Assembly: GCF_000311745.1 (NCBI RefSeq)
Contig: NZ_HE978531.1
Span: 237,758-294,415, forward strand
Reading direction: 5' to 3'
Source of the DNA: Anaerococcus obesiensis ph10
GTDB taxonomy: Bacteria > Bacillota > Clostridia > Tissierellales > Peptoniphilaceae
DNA: 56,658 nt
This document shows, in pieces, positions 15,154-25,900 of the stretch. Under the pieces are notes generated by a model. The model saw only the letters and a program-made list of their open reading frames with translations, was not told the DNA's origin and did no database searches. The position numbers were made by a program, and so were the translations under genes. Numbering within the stretch: position 1 is the stretch's first letter; the number at the start of each line of letters is the position of its first letter.

Positions 15154-16335
15154 ATGACAAGAAAAGTAGTAATTGCAAGTGCAGCTAGAACTCCAGTAGG
15201 AAGTTTTGGTGGAGCTTTAAAATCACAAAGCGCAGTTGATTTGGGTGTTGTTGCAGCTAAAGCAGCTATCGAAAGAGCTGGAATTAAACCAGAAGATGTT
15301 GAAGAAACTGTTTTAGGATGCGTTTTACAAGCAGGACTTGGACAAAACGTTGCAAGACAAATTTCATTAGGAGCAGGAATCCCAATAACAACACCTGCAA
15401 TGACAATTAATAAAGTTTGTGGATCAGGACTTAGAACTGTTTCACTTGCAGCTCAAATGATTTTAGCAGGAGATGTTGACGTTGTTTTAGCAGGTGGTGC
15501 TGAAAGTATGTCAAACGCCCCATTCTTATCTAATGAATCTAGATGGGGAGCTAGAATGGGAAATAAAAAATTTGTTGACGAAATGATTACTGATGGTCTT
15601 TGGGACGTTTACAATGATTATCACATGGGAGTTACAGCTGAAAATGTAGCTGAAAAATATGGAATCACAAGAGAAATGCAAGACGATCTTGCAGCAGTAA
15701 GTCAACAAAGAGCAAGCAAGGCTCGTGCTGAAGGAAGATTTAAAGATGAAATCGCTCCAGTAGAAATTAAAGATAGAAAAGGAAATGTTACAGTTGTTGA
15801 AGATGATGAATATATCAGAGACGGTGTAACACAAGAAGGAATTTCTAAATTAAGACCAGCATTTATAAAAGATGGTACAGTTACAGCAGCTAACGCATCA
15901 GGAATTAATGATGGAGCAGCTTGTCTTGTAGTTATGAGCGAAGAAAAAGCTAAAGAATTAGGCGTTAAACCACTTGCTACAATCGTAAGTTATGCATCAG
16001 CAGGTGTTGATCCAAAAGTTATGGGAACAGGTCCAATCCCTTCAAGTAAAAAAGCTCTTGAAAAAGTAGGATGGAAAGTTGAAGATCTTGACTTAGTTGA
16101 ATCAAACGAAGCTTTCGCAGCTCAATCATACGCTGTAAGAAATGAAATGGGATTTGACCCAGAAAAAACAAATGTAAACGGTGGAGCAATTGCAATAGGT
16201 CACCCAATCGGAGGATCAGGAGCAAGAATTCTTACAACACTTTTATACGAAATGGAAAAAAGAGATTCTAAAAAAGGTCTTGCTACACTTTGTATAGGTG
16301 GAGGAATGGGAACAGCTCTAGTAGTTGAAAGATAA
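15154..16335 (+). CDS. thlA: Acetyl-CoA C-acetyltransferase (thiolase)
   Basis: The enzyme condenses two acetyl-CoA to acetoacetyl-CoA, the entry step to butyrate formation, or runs in reverse. The catalytic triad is present: Cys89 ([11 protein letters not shown]), His350 ([11 protein letters not shown]) and Cys380 (LCIGGGMG). The N terminus [16 protein letters not shown] and the 393-residue length are typical of the biosynthetic thiolase ThlA/AtoB. It is alone between its own strong promoter and terminator; no other butyrate genes (hbd, crt, bcd) are adjacent. Codons are richer in G/C third positions than the surroundings, consistent with high expression. Confidence 0.95.
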   Translation: MTRKVVIASAARTPVGSFGGALKSQSAVDLGVVAAKAAIERAGIKPEDVEETVLGCVLQAGLGQNVARQISLGAGIPITTPAMTINKVCGSGLRTVSLAAQMILAGDVDVVLAGGAESMSNAPFLSNESRWGARMGNKKFVDEMITDGLWDVYNDYHMGVTAENVAEKYGITREMQDDLAAVSQQRASKARAEGRFKDEIAPVEIKDRKGNVTVVEDDEYIRDGVTQEGISKLRPAFIKDGTVTAANASGINDGAACLVVMSEEKAKELGVKPLATIVSYASAGVDPKVMGTGPIPSSKKALEKVGWKVEDLDLVESNEAFAAQSYAVRNEMGFDPEKTNVNGGAIAIGHPIGGSGARILTTLLYEMEKRDSKKGLATLCIGGGMGTALVVER

Positions 16336-16354
16336 TAATTTTATAAACAAAAAT

Positions 16355-16383
16355 AAGGTTGCTATAAATAGCAGCCTTTTTTC
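16355..16383 (+). terminator. Intrinsic terminator after the thiolase gene
   Basis: A ten-pair stem with one G-U pair (16355-16364 with 16369-16378), TAAA loop, then six T. Confidence 0.88.
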
Positions 16384-16404
16384 GTTTGTAAATATAAAAT
16401 TTTT

Positions 16405-16437
16405 TAAAAATAAAAACTACCCAATAAAGAGCAGTTT
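16405..16437 (-). terminator. Terminator of the ychF-tdk unit
   Basis: On the - strand a nine-pair stem with two wobbles (16437-16429 with 16423-16415) is followed by TTTTTATTTTT. It overlaps the tdk stop codon. Confidence 0.6.
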
Positions 16438-17041
16438 AAATTTCATCTAATGATATTTGATTTTTATTTTTTTCTCTATCTTTCATTTTTCTATTGTAGC
16501 ATGACCTACACAAAGGTTCGTATGAATCTTGAGCTCCGATTTCTATTCTTTCTTCATTGTAAGATTTTCTAAAAGAAACCCAAGCATCTTCTCCGCATGA
16601 TGCACAAATTGCGTGGTGTTTTATTAATTCGTCAGCTATTGGCATCAGCTCTTTTACAACTTCAAATGGTTTTGTTTTATAATCCATATCAAGTCCTGAC
16701 ACAACAATTGTAATATGATTTTGCATAAGTTCTACAAAATAATCTACAATTTTTGATGGCTTGTCTGGGAAAAATTGAACTTCATCAATTCCTATAGCAT
16801 CAATTTCATTATTTTTTGCATAATCCAAAATTTCTTTTATGGATTCTATTTTAATCGCATCAAGCTCCAAATTATCATGGCTTATTATTTTTTCATCTTC
16901 ATGTCTTGAATCAACTGATGGTTTGAATGCAATTGTTTTGTATCCTGCAACTTTCATCCTATAAAGCTCACGCCATAGGGAAGTTGTTTTTCCAGAAAAC
17001 ATAGAACCTGTATGAACAATAAGTTTAGCTTGTTTTTTCAT
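16436..17041 (-). CDS. tdk: Thymidine kinase
   Basis: Tdk phosphorylates thymidine in the dTTP salvage pathway. It is a type II kinase of 201 residues: P-loop TGSMFSGKTT (11-20), Walker B GIDEVQFF, the lasso region with zinc ligands in CASC and CRSCYNRK, and the substrate loop SYEPLCRSCY. It lies seven bases downstream of ychF on the same strand and presumably shares its promoter. Confidence 0.95.
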   Translation of the reverse strand: MKKQAKLIVHTGSMFSGKTTSLWRELYRMKVAGYKTIAFKPSVDSRHEDEKIISHDNLELDAIKIESIKEILDYAKNNEIDAIGIDEVQFFPDKPSKIVDYFVELMQNHITIVVSGLDMDYKTKPFEVVKELMPIADELIKHHAICASCGEDAWVSFRKSYNEERIEIGAQDSYEPLCRSCYNRKMKDREKNKNQISLDEI

Positions 17042-17048
17042 ATTTCAC

Positions 17049-18146
17049 CTAAACATTGAATTTAAAATTGGTAATATCTCCATCTTTCATAACATAATCT
17101 TTTCCTTCCATACGAAGTTGACCATGTTCTTTTACTTTTGCCATATTACCATATTCTTTTAGAGTATCAAAACTTACGATTTCTGCTTTTATAAAACCTC
17201 TTTGTATATCTGTGTGGATTTTCCCAGCAGCATCTACAGCTTTTGTTCCATTTGTAATTGTCCAAGCTCTTGTTTCATCTTCTCCTGTTGTCAAAAATGA
17301 GATTAAATTTAAAGTTTTGTAAGAATCTTTTATAACTTGATCGCAACCTGATTCACTTAAACCAATCATTTCCAAAAATTCTTTCTTTTCTTCTTCGCTT
17401 TCAAGCTCTGATATTTCTTGTTCAATTTTTGCACTTACAACAGAAACTTGAGCGTTTTCTTCTTTGGCAAATTCCCTAACTTTTTGAACAAATTCATTAT
17501 CATCTCCGTTATTTGCAACATCACTTTCATCGACATTGCAAACATAAATTATTGGTTTTGTTGAAAGAAGTTGGTAGGTTTTAAGAAGAGCTTTTTCTTC
17601 ATCGTGTAAATTTAAAACTCTGGCAGATTTTCCCTCTTCCAAAACTTCTTTTATTCTTTTTAATAATTCAACTTCGCTTCTTGCTGATTTATCAGATTTT
17701 GCGACTTTTTCTCTTTTTACCAAAACTTTTTCAACAAGCTCAAGGTCTGAAAGTATAAGCTCAAAATTTATTGTTTCAATATCTCTTAATGGGTCAATGT
17801 TACCATCTACGTGGGTTACATTTGGATCATTAAAACAACGCAAAACTTCTACTATTGCATCAGTTTCTCTTATATTTGATAAAAATTTATTTCCTAATCC
17901 TTCGCCCTTGCTTGCACCTTTTACAAGTCCTGCTATATCATAAAATTCTATAGCTGCTGGTACAATTTTTTTTGAATTGTGCATTTTTGCAAGATAATCA
18001 ACTCTATAATCTGGAACATTTACAAGTCCTACGTTTGGATCTATTGTGCAGAAAGGATAATTTGCAATTTCTGCTCCAGCTTTTGTAATTGCATTAAATA
18101 AAGTTGATTTGCCTACATTTGGTAGGCCAACTATTCCTAATTTCAT
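17049..18146 (-). CDS. ychF: Ribosome-binding ATPase YchF (Obg family)
   Basis: YchF is a conserved Obg-family P-loop protein that prefers ATP and binds ribosomes; it has been linked to translation control and stress responses. Seen are G1 GLPNVGKSTLFN (6-17), G3 DIAGLVKGASKGEGLGN, the altered G4 motif NVDE (which explains the ATP preference), a coiled-coil arm (about 130-200) and a C-terminal TGS domain (about 275-362: FLTTGEDETRAWTI ... MEGKDYVMKDGDITNFKF). The length of 365 is standard. It is first in a unit with tdk. Confidence 0.96.
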   Translation of the reverse strand: MKLGIVGLPNVGKSTLFNAITKAGAEIANYPFCTIDPNVGLVNVPDYRVDYLAKMHNSKKIVPAAIEFYDIAGLVKGASKGEGLGNKFLSNIRETDAIVEVLRCFNDPNVTHVDGNIDPLRDIETINFELILSDLELVEKVLVKREKVAKSDKSARSEVELLKRIKEVLEEGKSARVLNLHDEEKALLKTYQLLSTKPIIYVCNVDESDVANNGDDNEFVQKVREFAKEENAQVSVVSAKIEQEISELESEEEKKEFLEMIGLSESGCDQVIKDSYKTLNLISFLTTGEDETRAWTITNGTKAVDAAGKIHTDIQRGFIKAEIVSFDTLKEYGNMAKVKEHGQLRMEGKDYVMKDGDITNFKFNV

Positions 18147-18235
18147 TTAATCACTCTCTCTTTTTTATTCTTTATTTAGCATTATTAATTATATAGAAAG
18201 CGCCTAAAAAAATCAATTTTTATATTATGCAACAA

Positions 18236-18244
18236 TGGTATAAT
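18236..18244 (+). promoter_or_regulatory. Extended -10 promoter of the aminopeptidase P/uvrC/hprK unit
   Basis: TGGTATAAT lies 32 bases before the aminopeptidase gene; no clear -35. Same nine bases as before dnaX, the YloU gene and efp. Confidence 0.65.
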
Positions 18245-18276
18245 ATGAATAAGATTATAAAAAAAAAGGAGAAATT

Positions 18277-20046
18277 ATGAATATTGATCAAAAACTAGAA
18301 AAGCTTAGAGAGCTAATGGCTAGCAGAAAAATAGATGCTTATATTATTAATACATCTGATCCTCATCAATCAGAATATATTAGTGATTATTATAAAACTC
18401 GCGAATTTATTTCAGGTTTTACTGGCTCTGCGGGAGTTTGCGTTGTTACAAAAGATAAGGCAAGACTTTGGACAGATTCAAGATATTTTTTGCAAGCTGC
18501 AAATGAATTAAAATATTCAGAATTTGAATTTTATAAACAAGGTTTTGATGAAGATCCAACTATGGAAGAATTTTTGTTGGAAGAAGTTGGAGAATTTGGA
18601 AAAATTGGTTTTGATGGTACTTGTTATTCAGTAAAAGATTATAAATCTTTAAGTGAAAATATGGCATCACGTGCTTTGGTTTATGACATAGATTATATTT
18701 CTCAAATTTGGGAAGATAGACCAAGCCTTCCAAAAGAAAAAGTTTGGATTTATGATCAAAAATATGTTGGCGAAAGTTTAGAATCAAAAATAAATAGATT
18801 AAGAGAAGAATTAAAGAAAAAAGATTGCGATTATAATTTTATTGGATCTCCAGAAGATATTTGTTACCTTTTAAATATTAGAGGAAATGATATTGGATAT
18901 ACTCCAGTAGTTTTGTCATATTTGTTGGTTTCAATGGATGAAATTCATCTTTGCATAGACCAAGATAAACTTGACGATGAAGTTTTGGATTATTTAAAAG
19001 AAAATAAGGTAAAAGTTCATTCTTATGATTATATTTATTCTTTATTAAAAAATATTAAGGGGAAAAATAGAATTTATATAGACCCAGAAAGAACTAACGT
19101 TGCAATTTTTGATTCTATAAATTCAAATGTAAGAATTACTAGCGGTGTAAATATTTCAACTCAAATGAAAGCGATTAAAAATGAAACTGAATTAGAAAAT
19201 GAAAGAAAAGCTTATATTATTGATGGTGTAAGTTTAATTAAGTTCTTTAATTGGGTTGAAGTTGGAACAAGTACAGGTTCTTTGACAGAGCTTATAGCTA
19301 GCAAAAAATTGCAAGATTTAAGAAAAGAAAATGAATCATATATTGAAGATTCTTTTGAAACAATTGCAGGCTACAAAGAAAATGGAGCTATTGTCCATTA
19401 TGAACCAACTTCACTTTCATCAAAAACTCTCGAAGAAAAATCACTTTTATTGGTAGATTCAGGAGCTCATTACAAAGAAGGAACTACAGATATAACAAGA
19501 ACAATTGCCCTTGGAGAATTGACTGATGAAGAAAAAGAAGACTATACCCTAGTTTTAAAATCTCATATAGGCTTGATGAGTGCAAGATTTAAAGAAAAAA
19601 CCAAAGGACAAAGATTAGATGCAATTGCTAAATATCCATTGTGGAAAGCTGGAAAAGATTATTTCCATGGAACAGGCCACGGAGTCGGATTTAGCTTAAC
19701 AGTTCACGAAGGCCCAAATAATATTTCTCAATTTAATGATGTAGAATTATTAGAAAACATGACAACATCAATTGAGCCGGGTCTATATATAGCAGATAAA
19801 CACGGAGTAAGAATTGAAAGCGAAGTTTATGTGAAAAAAGATTTGGAAAATGAATTTGGTAAATTTATGAAATTCGAATGTCTAACTTACGTGCCAATTG
19901 ATACTAGACCAATAAATATGGATATGATGGATAAGTGGGAAATAGAATGGATAAATGTATATAACAAAAAATGCCAAGAAGTTTTATCTCCATATCTTGA
20001 AGGATCAGATTTAGAATATTTGATAGAAAGATGTAAAGAGATTTGA
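18277..20046 (+). CDS. Xaa-Pro aminopeptidase (M24B, three-domain aminopeptidase P)
   Basis: This cytosolic peptidase removes the N-terminal residue before proline. Two creatinase-like N-terminal domains (about 1-135 and 160-300; note RLWTDSRYFLQA) precede the pita-bread catalytic domain. The dinuclear metal ligands are visible: Asp in LLVDSGAHY, Asp in GTTDITRT, His in FHGTGHGVGF, Glu in TSIEPGLY and Glu in RIESEVYV. The 589-residue length is that of the long, eukaryote-like form rather than the ~360-residue PepQ/YpdF form. It is first in a unit with uvrC (overlapping TGATG) and hprK. Confidence 0.93.
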   Translation: MNIDQKLEKLRELMASRKIDAYIINTSDPHQSEYISDYYKTREFISGFTGSAGVCVVTKDKARLWTDSRYFLQAANELKYSEFEFYKQGFDEDPTMEEFLLEEVGEFGKIGFDGTCYSVKDYKSLSENMASRALVYDIDYISQIWEDRPSLPKEKVWIYDQKYVGESLESKINRLREELKKKDCDYNFIGSPEDICYLLNIRGNDIGYTPVVLSYLLVSMDEIHLCIDQDKLDDEVLDYLKENKVKVHSYDYIYSLLKNIKGKNRIYIDPERTNVAIFDSINSNVRITSGVNISTQMKAIKNETELENERKAYIIDGVSLIKFFNWVEVGTSTGSLTELIASKKLQDLRKENESYIEDSFETIAGYKENGAIVHYEPTSLSSKTLEEKSLLLVDSGAHYKEGTTDITRTIALGELTDEEKEDYTLVLKSHIGLMSARFKEKTKGQRLDAIAKYPLWKAGKDYFHGTGHGVGFSLTVHEGPNNISQFNDVELLENMTTSIEPGLYIADKHGVRIESEVYVKKDLENEFGKFMKFECLTYVPIDTRPINMDMMDKWEIEWINVYNKKCQEVLSPYLEGSDLEYLIERCKEI

Positions 20047-21893
20047 TGAACAATCAAATAAAGGAAAAGCTAAAAGAATTACCAGACCTACCAGGCGTTT
20101 ATATAATGAGAAATAGCCAAGATGAAATAATCTATGTTGGCAAGGCTATAAATTTAAAAAAACGTGTAAGCCAATATTTTGACAACAACAAAAATAAGGG
20201 CAGAAAAGTTCTTGCTATGGTAAGTCATATAAATCATTTTGAATATATAATTGTAGAAAATGAAGTCGAAGCTCTTGTGTTAGAATCAAATCTAATAAAG
20301 AAAAACAGACCAAAATATAATATTGTTCTAAGAGATGATAAGCAATATCCATATATAAAAATTACAAATGAAAAATTTCCTAGAATTCAAAAAGTAAGAA
20401 ATGTAAAAAAAGATAAGGGCTATTACTATGGCCCTTATCCTGATGCTTATGCAGTAAATGATGTAATAGAATTATTTCATATACTTTACCCAATAAGAAC
20501 TTGCAATCTAAATTTTGATAAGGGACAGCAATTAGATAGACCTTGTCTAAATTATTATATAAATAGGTGTAAAGCTCCATGCGTTGGTAAGGGAGATGAA
20601 AAAGAATATATGGATAATATAAATAAAATCAAAAATTTTTTAGAAAATAAATCTGATTATATACCAAATTTAGTTATAAATAAGATGAATAAGGCAAGTG
20701 AAATTTTGGATTTTGAAAATGCTGCAAAATACAGAGATTACCATAGGGCCTTATCAACCATTTCTCAAAAACAAAAAGTTACTACAACAAATGGTGATGA
20801 CATAGATATAATTGCAATGTCCAAAGGAATATTTTATGTCACCATGCAGGTATTTTTTATGAGAGATGGAAAGATTGTTGATAGAGAACATTTTATTATT
20901 AAAGATGATTACAGAGAAAAAGATGAAGATATAATTTCATCTTTTATGAAGCAATTTTACTTAAACCTTATGTATATACCAAAAGAAATTTTAGTTCACA
21001 AATTGCCATCAGATCTTGATGCCCTTAATTTATTTATTGAAAAGAAAAAAGGCATTAAGGTAAAAATTACTTGCCCAAAACTTGGTAAGAAAAAAGAATT
21101 AGTAGATATGGCTTTTAGAAATGCAAGCGATATGATGAAAAAATACGAAAAAAGGCTTGAGGAAAAAGAAAGAAAAAAACATTCTGGCTTAAATGGATTA
21201 AAAGAAATTTTGAATTTAAAATCTTTAAGTAGGATAGAAGCTTACGATATTTCAAATACATCGGGGGTACAATCAGTTGGATCAATGATTGTATTTCAAA
21301 ATGGGATAGCAGAAAGAAAAGAATATAGAAAATTCAAAATAAAAACTATAGAAGGGCCAGATGATTATCATTCCTTGGAAGAAGTTCTTACAAGAAGATT
21401 TGAAAGAGCAAAAAAAGAAATTAAAAATAATAATACTTATACTGGTTTTGGAAAACTCCCAGATTTAATATTAATGGATGGGGGAAAAGGTCAAGTAAAG
21501 TCAGCAAAAAAAGTTTTGAAAGATTTAAATTTTTCAATAGAAGTTGCAGGACTTGTTAAAGATGACAAGCATACAACAAGAGCGATTATATATGAAAATG
21601 AAGAAATACAAATAAAAAAACGAGATCCAGTATATAAATTAATTTACGAAATCCAAGAAGAAGCCCACAGATTTGCCATAAATTATCACAGAAAATTAAT
21701 GACTCAAACTATGAAAAAATCTGAACTTGATAATATTAATGGCATAGGAAAAAGAAAAAAAGAAAATCTTCTAAAACATTTTAAAAGCGTAAAAAATATA
21801 AAAAAAGCAAGCTTAGAAGAGCTTATGGAAGTAGATTTGATTGGGGAAAGCCAAGCACTTGAAATAATTAAATATTTTAAACTAAACAATTAA
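20046..21893 (+). CDS. uvrC: Excinuclease ABC subunit C
   Basis: UvrC makes both incisions in nucleotide excision repair. The 615-residue protein has an N-terminal GIY-YIG nuclease (LPGVYIMRNSQDEIIYVGKA), a cysteine-bearing region (CLNYYINRCKAPCVG), a UVR motif near 205-240, an RNase-H-like nuclease (RIEAYDISNTSG, DLILMDGGKGQV) and a C-terminal double helix-hairpin-helix (LDNINGIGKRKKENLLKHF). The ATG at 20046 overlaps the previous stop (TGATG); a TTG one codon earlier is less likely. HprK follows after ten bases. Confidence 0.97.
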   Translation: MNNQIKEKLKELPDLPGVYIMRNSQDEIIYVGKAINLKKRVSQYFDNNKNKGRKVLAMVSHINHFEYIIVENEVEALVLESNLIKKNRPKYNIVLRDDKQYPYIKITNEKFPRIQKVRNVKKDKGYYYGPYPDAYAVNDVIELFHILYPIRTCNLNFDKGQQLDRPCLNYYINRCKAPCVGKGDEKEYMDNINKIKNFLENKSDYIPNLVINKMNKASEILDFENAAKYRDYHRALSTISQKQKVTTTNGDDIDIIAMSKGIFYVTMQVFFMRDGKIVDREHFIIKDDYREKDEDIISSFMKQFYLNLMYIPKEILVHKLPSDLDALNLFIEKKKGIKVKITCPKLGKKKELVDMAFRNASDMMKKYEKRLEEKERKKHSGLNGLKEILNLKSLSRIEAYDISNTSGVQSVGSMIVFQNGIAERKEYRKFKIKTIEGPDDYHSLEEVLTRRFERAKKEIKNNNTYTGFGKLPDLILMDGGKGQVKSAKKVLKDLNFSIEVAGLVKDDKHTTRAIIYENEEIQIKKRDPVYKLIYEIQEEAHRFAINYHRKLMTQTMKKSELDNINGIGKRKKENLLKHFKSVKNIKKASLEELMEVDLIGESQALEIIKYFKLNN

Positions 21894-21903
21894 AGAGGAT
21901 AAA

Positions 21904-22836
21904 ATGGGAAAACAAACAAGCGTAAAATTAAAAGACGTGGTTGAAAATTTAGATCTTGAAATAGTTCACAAATCCACAGATTATGATGAAATTATTTTGC
22001 AAAGTCCAGATATTAATAGACCAGGTCTTCAACTTACAGGATATTTGGAAGAATTTCCTTACAAAAGATTACAAATAATAGGAAGCGTAGAATATACTTA
22101 CCTAACAAGTCTTGACAATAGAATGCAATATGAAAGATTTAGGGGAATATTATCATACAAAATGCCAGCCATACTTTTTTCATATAATGCAGGATTGCCA
22201 AAAGATATATTAGACCTTGCTGATTATTATGATATTACAATTTTAAGGTCAAAACTTCCTACGACAAAATTAACATCAATAATTTCGCAAGAACTAGAAT
22301 ATATTTTTGCTGATAGAACTCAAATTCACGGAGAACTTCTAGAAGTTTTTGGTGTTGGAGTTTTAATTAGAGGAGAAAGCTCAGTAGGAAAAAGTGAAAC
22401 GGCTTTAGATTTAGTAAATCGTGGTCACAGACTTGTCGCAGATGATGTCGTAGAAATGGCTGCTTACGATAATAAACTTGTAGGACAAGCTCCAGAAAAT
22501 ATAAGGCATTATACAGAAATAAGAGGGCTTGGAATTGTAGATGTAAGAAGACTATATGGGACAGGCTCTGTAAAAGTTTCAACTGACATAGATTTGGTAA
22601 TAGAGCTTGAACATTGGAGAGAAGATTATGAATATGATAGGTTGGGACTTGATGAGCATTATACAGAAATTTTAAATGTTCAAATTCCAAAAATTTTAAT
22701 TCCAGTAAGAGCAGGAAGAAATTTAGCAATGATTATTGAGGTTGCAGCTATGAACCAAAGAGAAAAATCTATGGGATATAACGCAGCAAAAGTAATGACA
22801 GACAATCTATTTAAAAATTCTGACAATGATAATTAG
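21904..22836 (+). CDS. hprK: HPr kinase/phosphorylase
   Basis: HprK/P phosphorylates and dephosphorylates Ser46 of HPr and so governs carbon catabolite repression in Firmicutes. The N-terminal domain (1-130) is followed by the kinase domain: IHGELLEVFGVGVLI, P-loop GESSVGKSE, the catalytic RGHRLVADD, and the family signature EIRGLGIVDVRRLYG. The 310-residue length is normal. It is in a unit with uvrC, which is unlike the common hprK-lgt arrangement. No HPr or PTS gene is in this window, so its target protein cannot be confirmed here. Confidence 0.95.
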   Translation: MGKQTSVKLKDVVENLDLEIVHKSTDYDEIILQSPDINRPGLQLTGYLEEFPYKRLQIIGSVEYTYLTSLDNRMQYERFRGILSYKMPAILFSYNAGLPKDILDLADYYDITILRSKLPTTKLTSIISQELEYIFADRTQIHGELLEVFGVGVLIRGESSVGKSETALDLVNRGHRLVADDVVEMAAYDNKLVGQAPENIRHYTEIRGLGIVDVRRLYGTGSVKVSTDIDLVIELEHWREDYEYDRLGLDEHYTEILNVQIPKILIPVRAGRNLAMIIEVAAMNQREKSMGYNAAKVMTDNLFKNSDNDN

Positions 22837-22860
22837 CTTGTGAAATTATTTGATATTTGC

Positions 22861-22889
22861 TTGACTAATGATGTGATATTTATTATACT
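22861..22889 (+). promoter_or_regulatory. Promoter of the pyruvate:ferredoxin oxidoreductase gene
   Basis: TTGACT (22861-22866) and TATACT (22884-22889) are separated by 17 bases. The leader to the AGGAGG RBS is about 40 bases. Confidence 0.75.
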
Positions 22890-22939
22890 AAAAATAGTGT
22901 TGACGATAATTGATTCATATAATTTTTAGGAGGTCTTAA

Positions 22940-25900
22940 ATGACAATTAAAAGAGCTATGAAGACTATGGATGGTAATACTGCAGCTGCTCACGTATCTT
23001 ATGCGTTTACAGATGTAGCAACAATCTATCCAATAACACCTTCATCACCAATGCCTGAAGCAGTAGATGTTTGGGCAGCAAACGGTAGAAAAAACGTATT
23101 TGGAAGACCAGTTGAAGTAAAGGAAATGCAATCAGAAGCTGGTGCAGCAGGAGCAGTACATGGAGCACTTGCAGCAGGAGCACTTACTACTACATACACA
23201 GCAAGTCAAGGATTATTATTAATGATCCCTAATATGTATAAGATTGCTGGAGAAAGATTGCCAGGTGTATTCCATGTTGCAGCAAGAACACTAGCAACTC
23301 ACGCACTTTCAATTTACGGTGACCATTCTGACGTTATGGCAGCAAGACAAACAGGATTTGCTATGCTATGTTCAGGATCAGTTCAACAAGTAATGGACTT
23401 AGGACCAGTTGCTCACTTAGCAGCAATTGAAGGAAGAATTCCATTCTGCCATTTCTTTGATGGATTTAGAACAAGTCACGAAATTCAAAAAATACAAGTT
23501 TGGGACTATGATACATTAGCTCCATTAGTAAACTACGAAGCTGTAGATAAATTTAAAAATGAGTCTTTAAATCCAGAAAGACCAAAAACAATCGGTACAG
23601 CTGAAAAGAATATTTTCTTCCAAAGAATGGAAGCTTCAAACCCTGCATATACTGATATAGTAGGCATAACAGAAAACTACATGAACAAAATCAATGAATT
23701 AATCGGTACAAATTACGGATTATTTAATTATTATGGTGCAGATGATGCAGAAGAAATCATCATTGCTATGGGTTCTGTTTGCCAAGCAGCTGAAGAAGCA
23801 ATTGATAAATTAGTAGAAGATGGTAAAAAAGTTGGTATGGTTGAAGTTCACTTATTCAGACCATTCTCAAAAGACCATCTATTAAAAGCTATACCAAAAA
23901 CAGTAAAGAAAATCGCAGTACTTGATAGAACAAAAGAAAAAGGTTCAGTTGGAGAACCATTATTACTTGATGTTAAATCAGCTTACTATGATGTAGAAGA
24001 TAAACCACAAATTATAGGTGGTAGATATGGATTATCTTCAAAAGATACAATCCCTGCAGACATTGAAGCAGCATTTAACAATTTAGCTGGCGAAATGAAA
24101 GATGATTTCACATTATCAATTACAGATGATGTTACAAATAAATCACTTGAAAGAACAGATTTAAGAATCAGACAAGAAGGTACAAGCAGATGTAAATTCT
24201 GGGGATTCGGATCTGATGGAACAGTTGGAGCTAATAAACAAGCTATCAAAATCATCGGTGATAATACAGATATGTATGCTCAAGGTTACTTTGACTATGA
24301 TTCTAAAAAATCTGGTGGACTTACAGTATCACACTTGAGATTTGGTAAAAATCCAATTAGATCAACATATCTATTAGATGAAGCTGACTTTATTTCATGT
24401 TCAAAACCAGCTTACGTTAATCAATATGATTTATTAGCTGGACTTAAAGATGGTGGTACATTCTTATTAAACTGCCCATGGTCAGAAGATGAACTTGAAC
24501 AACATCTACCAGCTTCAATGAAAAAATACATTGCTGAACACAATATTAACTTTAATATAATAGATGCTTCTCACATCGCTGCTAATATTGGATTAGGTTC
24601 AAGAACAAATATGATAATGCAATCTGCATTCTTTAACCTTGCAAATGTAATTCCAATAGATGAAGCTATCAAATACCTTAAAGATTCTATAGTAAAAGCT
24701 TATGGACACAAGGGTGATGATATAGTAAATATGAACTACAAAGCAGTAGATCAAGGAATTGATGCAGTAGTTAAAGTTAATGTTCCAGATTCATGGAAAG
24801 ATGCAAAAGATGAAGTTAAAGAAGAAAAAGAACTTCCAGAGTTCATCAAAAACATCGTTAAACCAATGATTGAACAAAAAGAGGATGATCTTCCAGTTTC
24901 AGTTTTCAAAGATAGAACAAATGGAGACTTTGAACCAGGTACAACTCAATATGAAAAGAGAGGAATTGCTCTTAACGTGCCAGAATGGCAAATTGATAAT
25001 TGTATCCAATGTAACCAATGTTCATACGTTTGTCCTCACGCTGTAATTAGACCATTCTTATTAACAGAAGAAGAAAAAGCTAATGCACCAGAAGGATTTG
25101 AAACAAAGAAAGCAATTGGTAAGGGAATGGACGGATATGATTTCAGAATCCAAGTTTCACCACTTGATTGTACAGGTTGTGGAAACTGTGCTGATGTATG
25201 TCCAGCTCCAAAGAAGGCTCTTTTAATGAAACCTTTTGAGGAAGAATTAGAAAAAGAAAAAGATAATTGGGAATATGCTCATGAAGAAGTTGGATACAAA
25301 GAAGATGTTATGGATCCAATGACAATTAAAGGTTCTCAATTTAAACAACCATTACTTGAGTTCTCAGGTGCTTGTGCAGGATGTGGAGAAACACCATACG
25401 CAAAACTTGTTACCCAATTATTTGGAGATAGAATGTATATAGCTAATGCTACAGGTTGTTCATCAATCTGGGGAGCATCATCACCAGCTACACCATATAC
25501 AACAAATGCTTGCGGACAAGGTCCAGCTTGGGGTAATTCATTATTCGAAGATGCAGCAGAATATGGTTATGGTATGAAACTTGCAGCTGATTCAAACAAA
25601 CACCTTCTTGAAACATATATGAATCAATTCAATGAATTAGAAGCTGATAGTGAATTAAGCGAAGCATTCAAAGCATGGATTGAAGGAAAAGAAGACGTTA
25701 AAGCTTCAAAAGAAGCAACAGCTAAAATTCTTAACCTTGAAGAAAAAGCTAACAGTGTAAGTGATGAAGAACAAAAAGATTTACTACACAAAATATATTC
25801 ACTAAAAGACTATATGATTAAAAAATCAGTTTGGATATTTGGTGGAGACGGATGGAGCTATGATATTGGATTTGGTGGAGTAGACCACGTACTAGCTAGT

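Noticed and set aside
20043-20045. TTG start for uvrC one codon before the ATG
   Set aside because: The ATG overlapping the preceding TGA is a standard coupled start, and the TTG adds only one residue.
22900-22923. Second promoter (TTGACG ... TATAAT) before nifJ
   Set aside because: The spacer is only 12 bases, too short for a sigma-70-type promoter.
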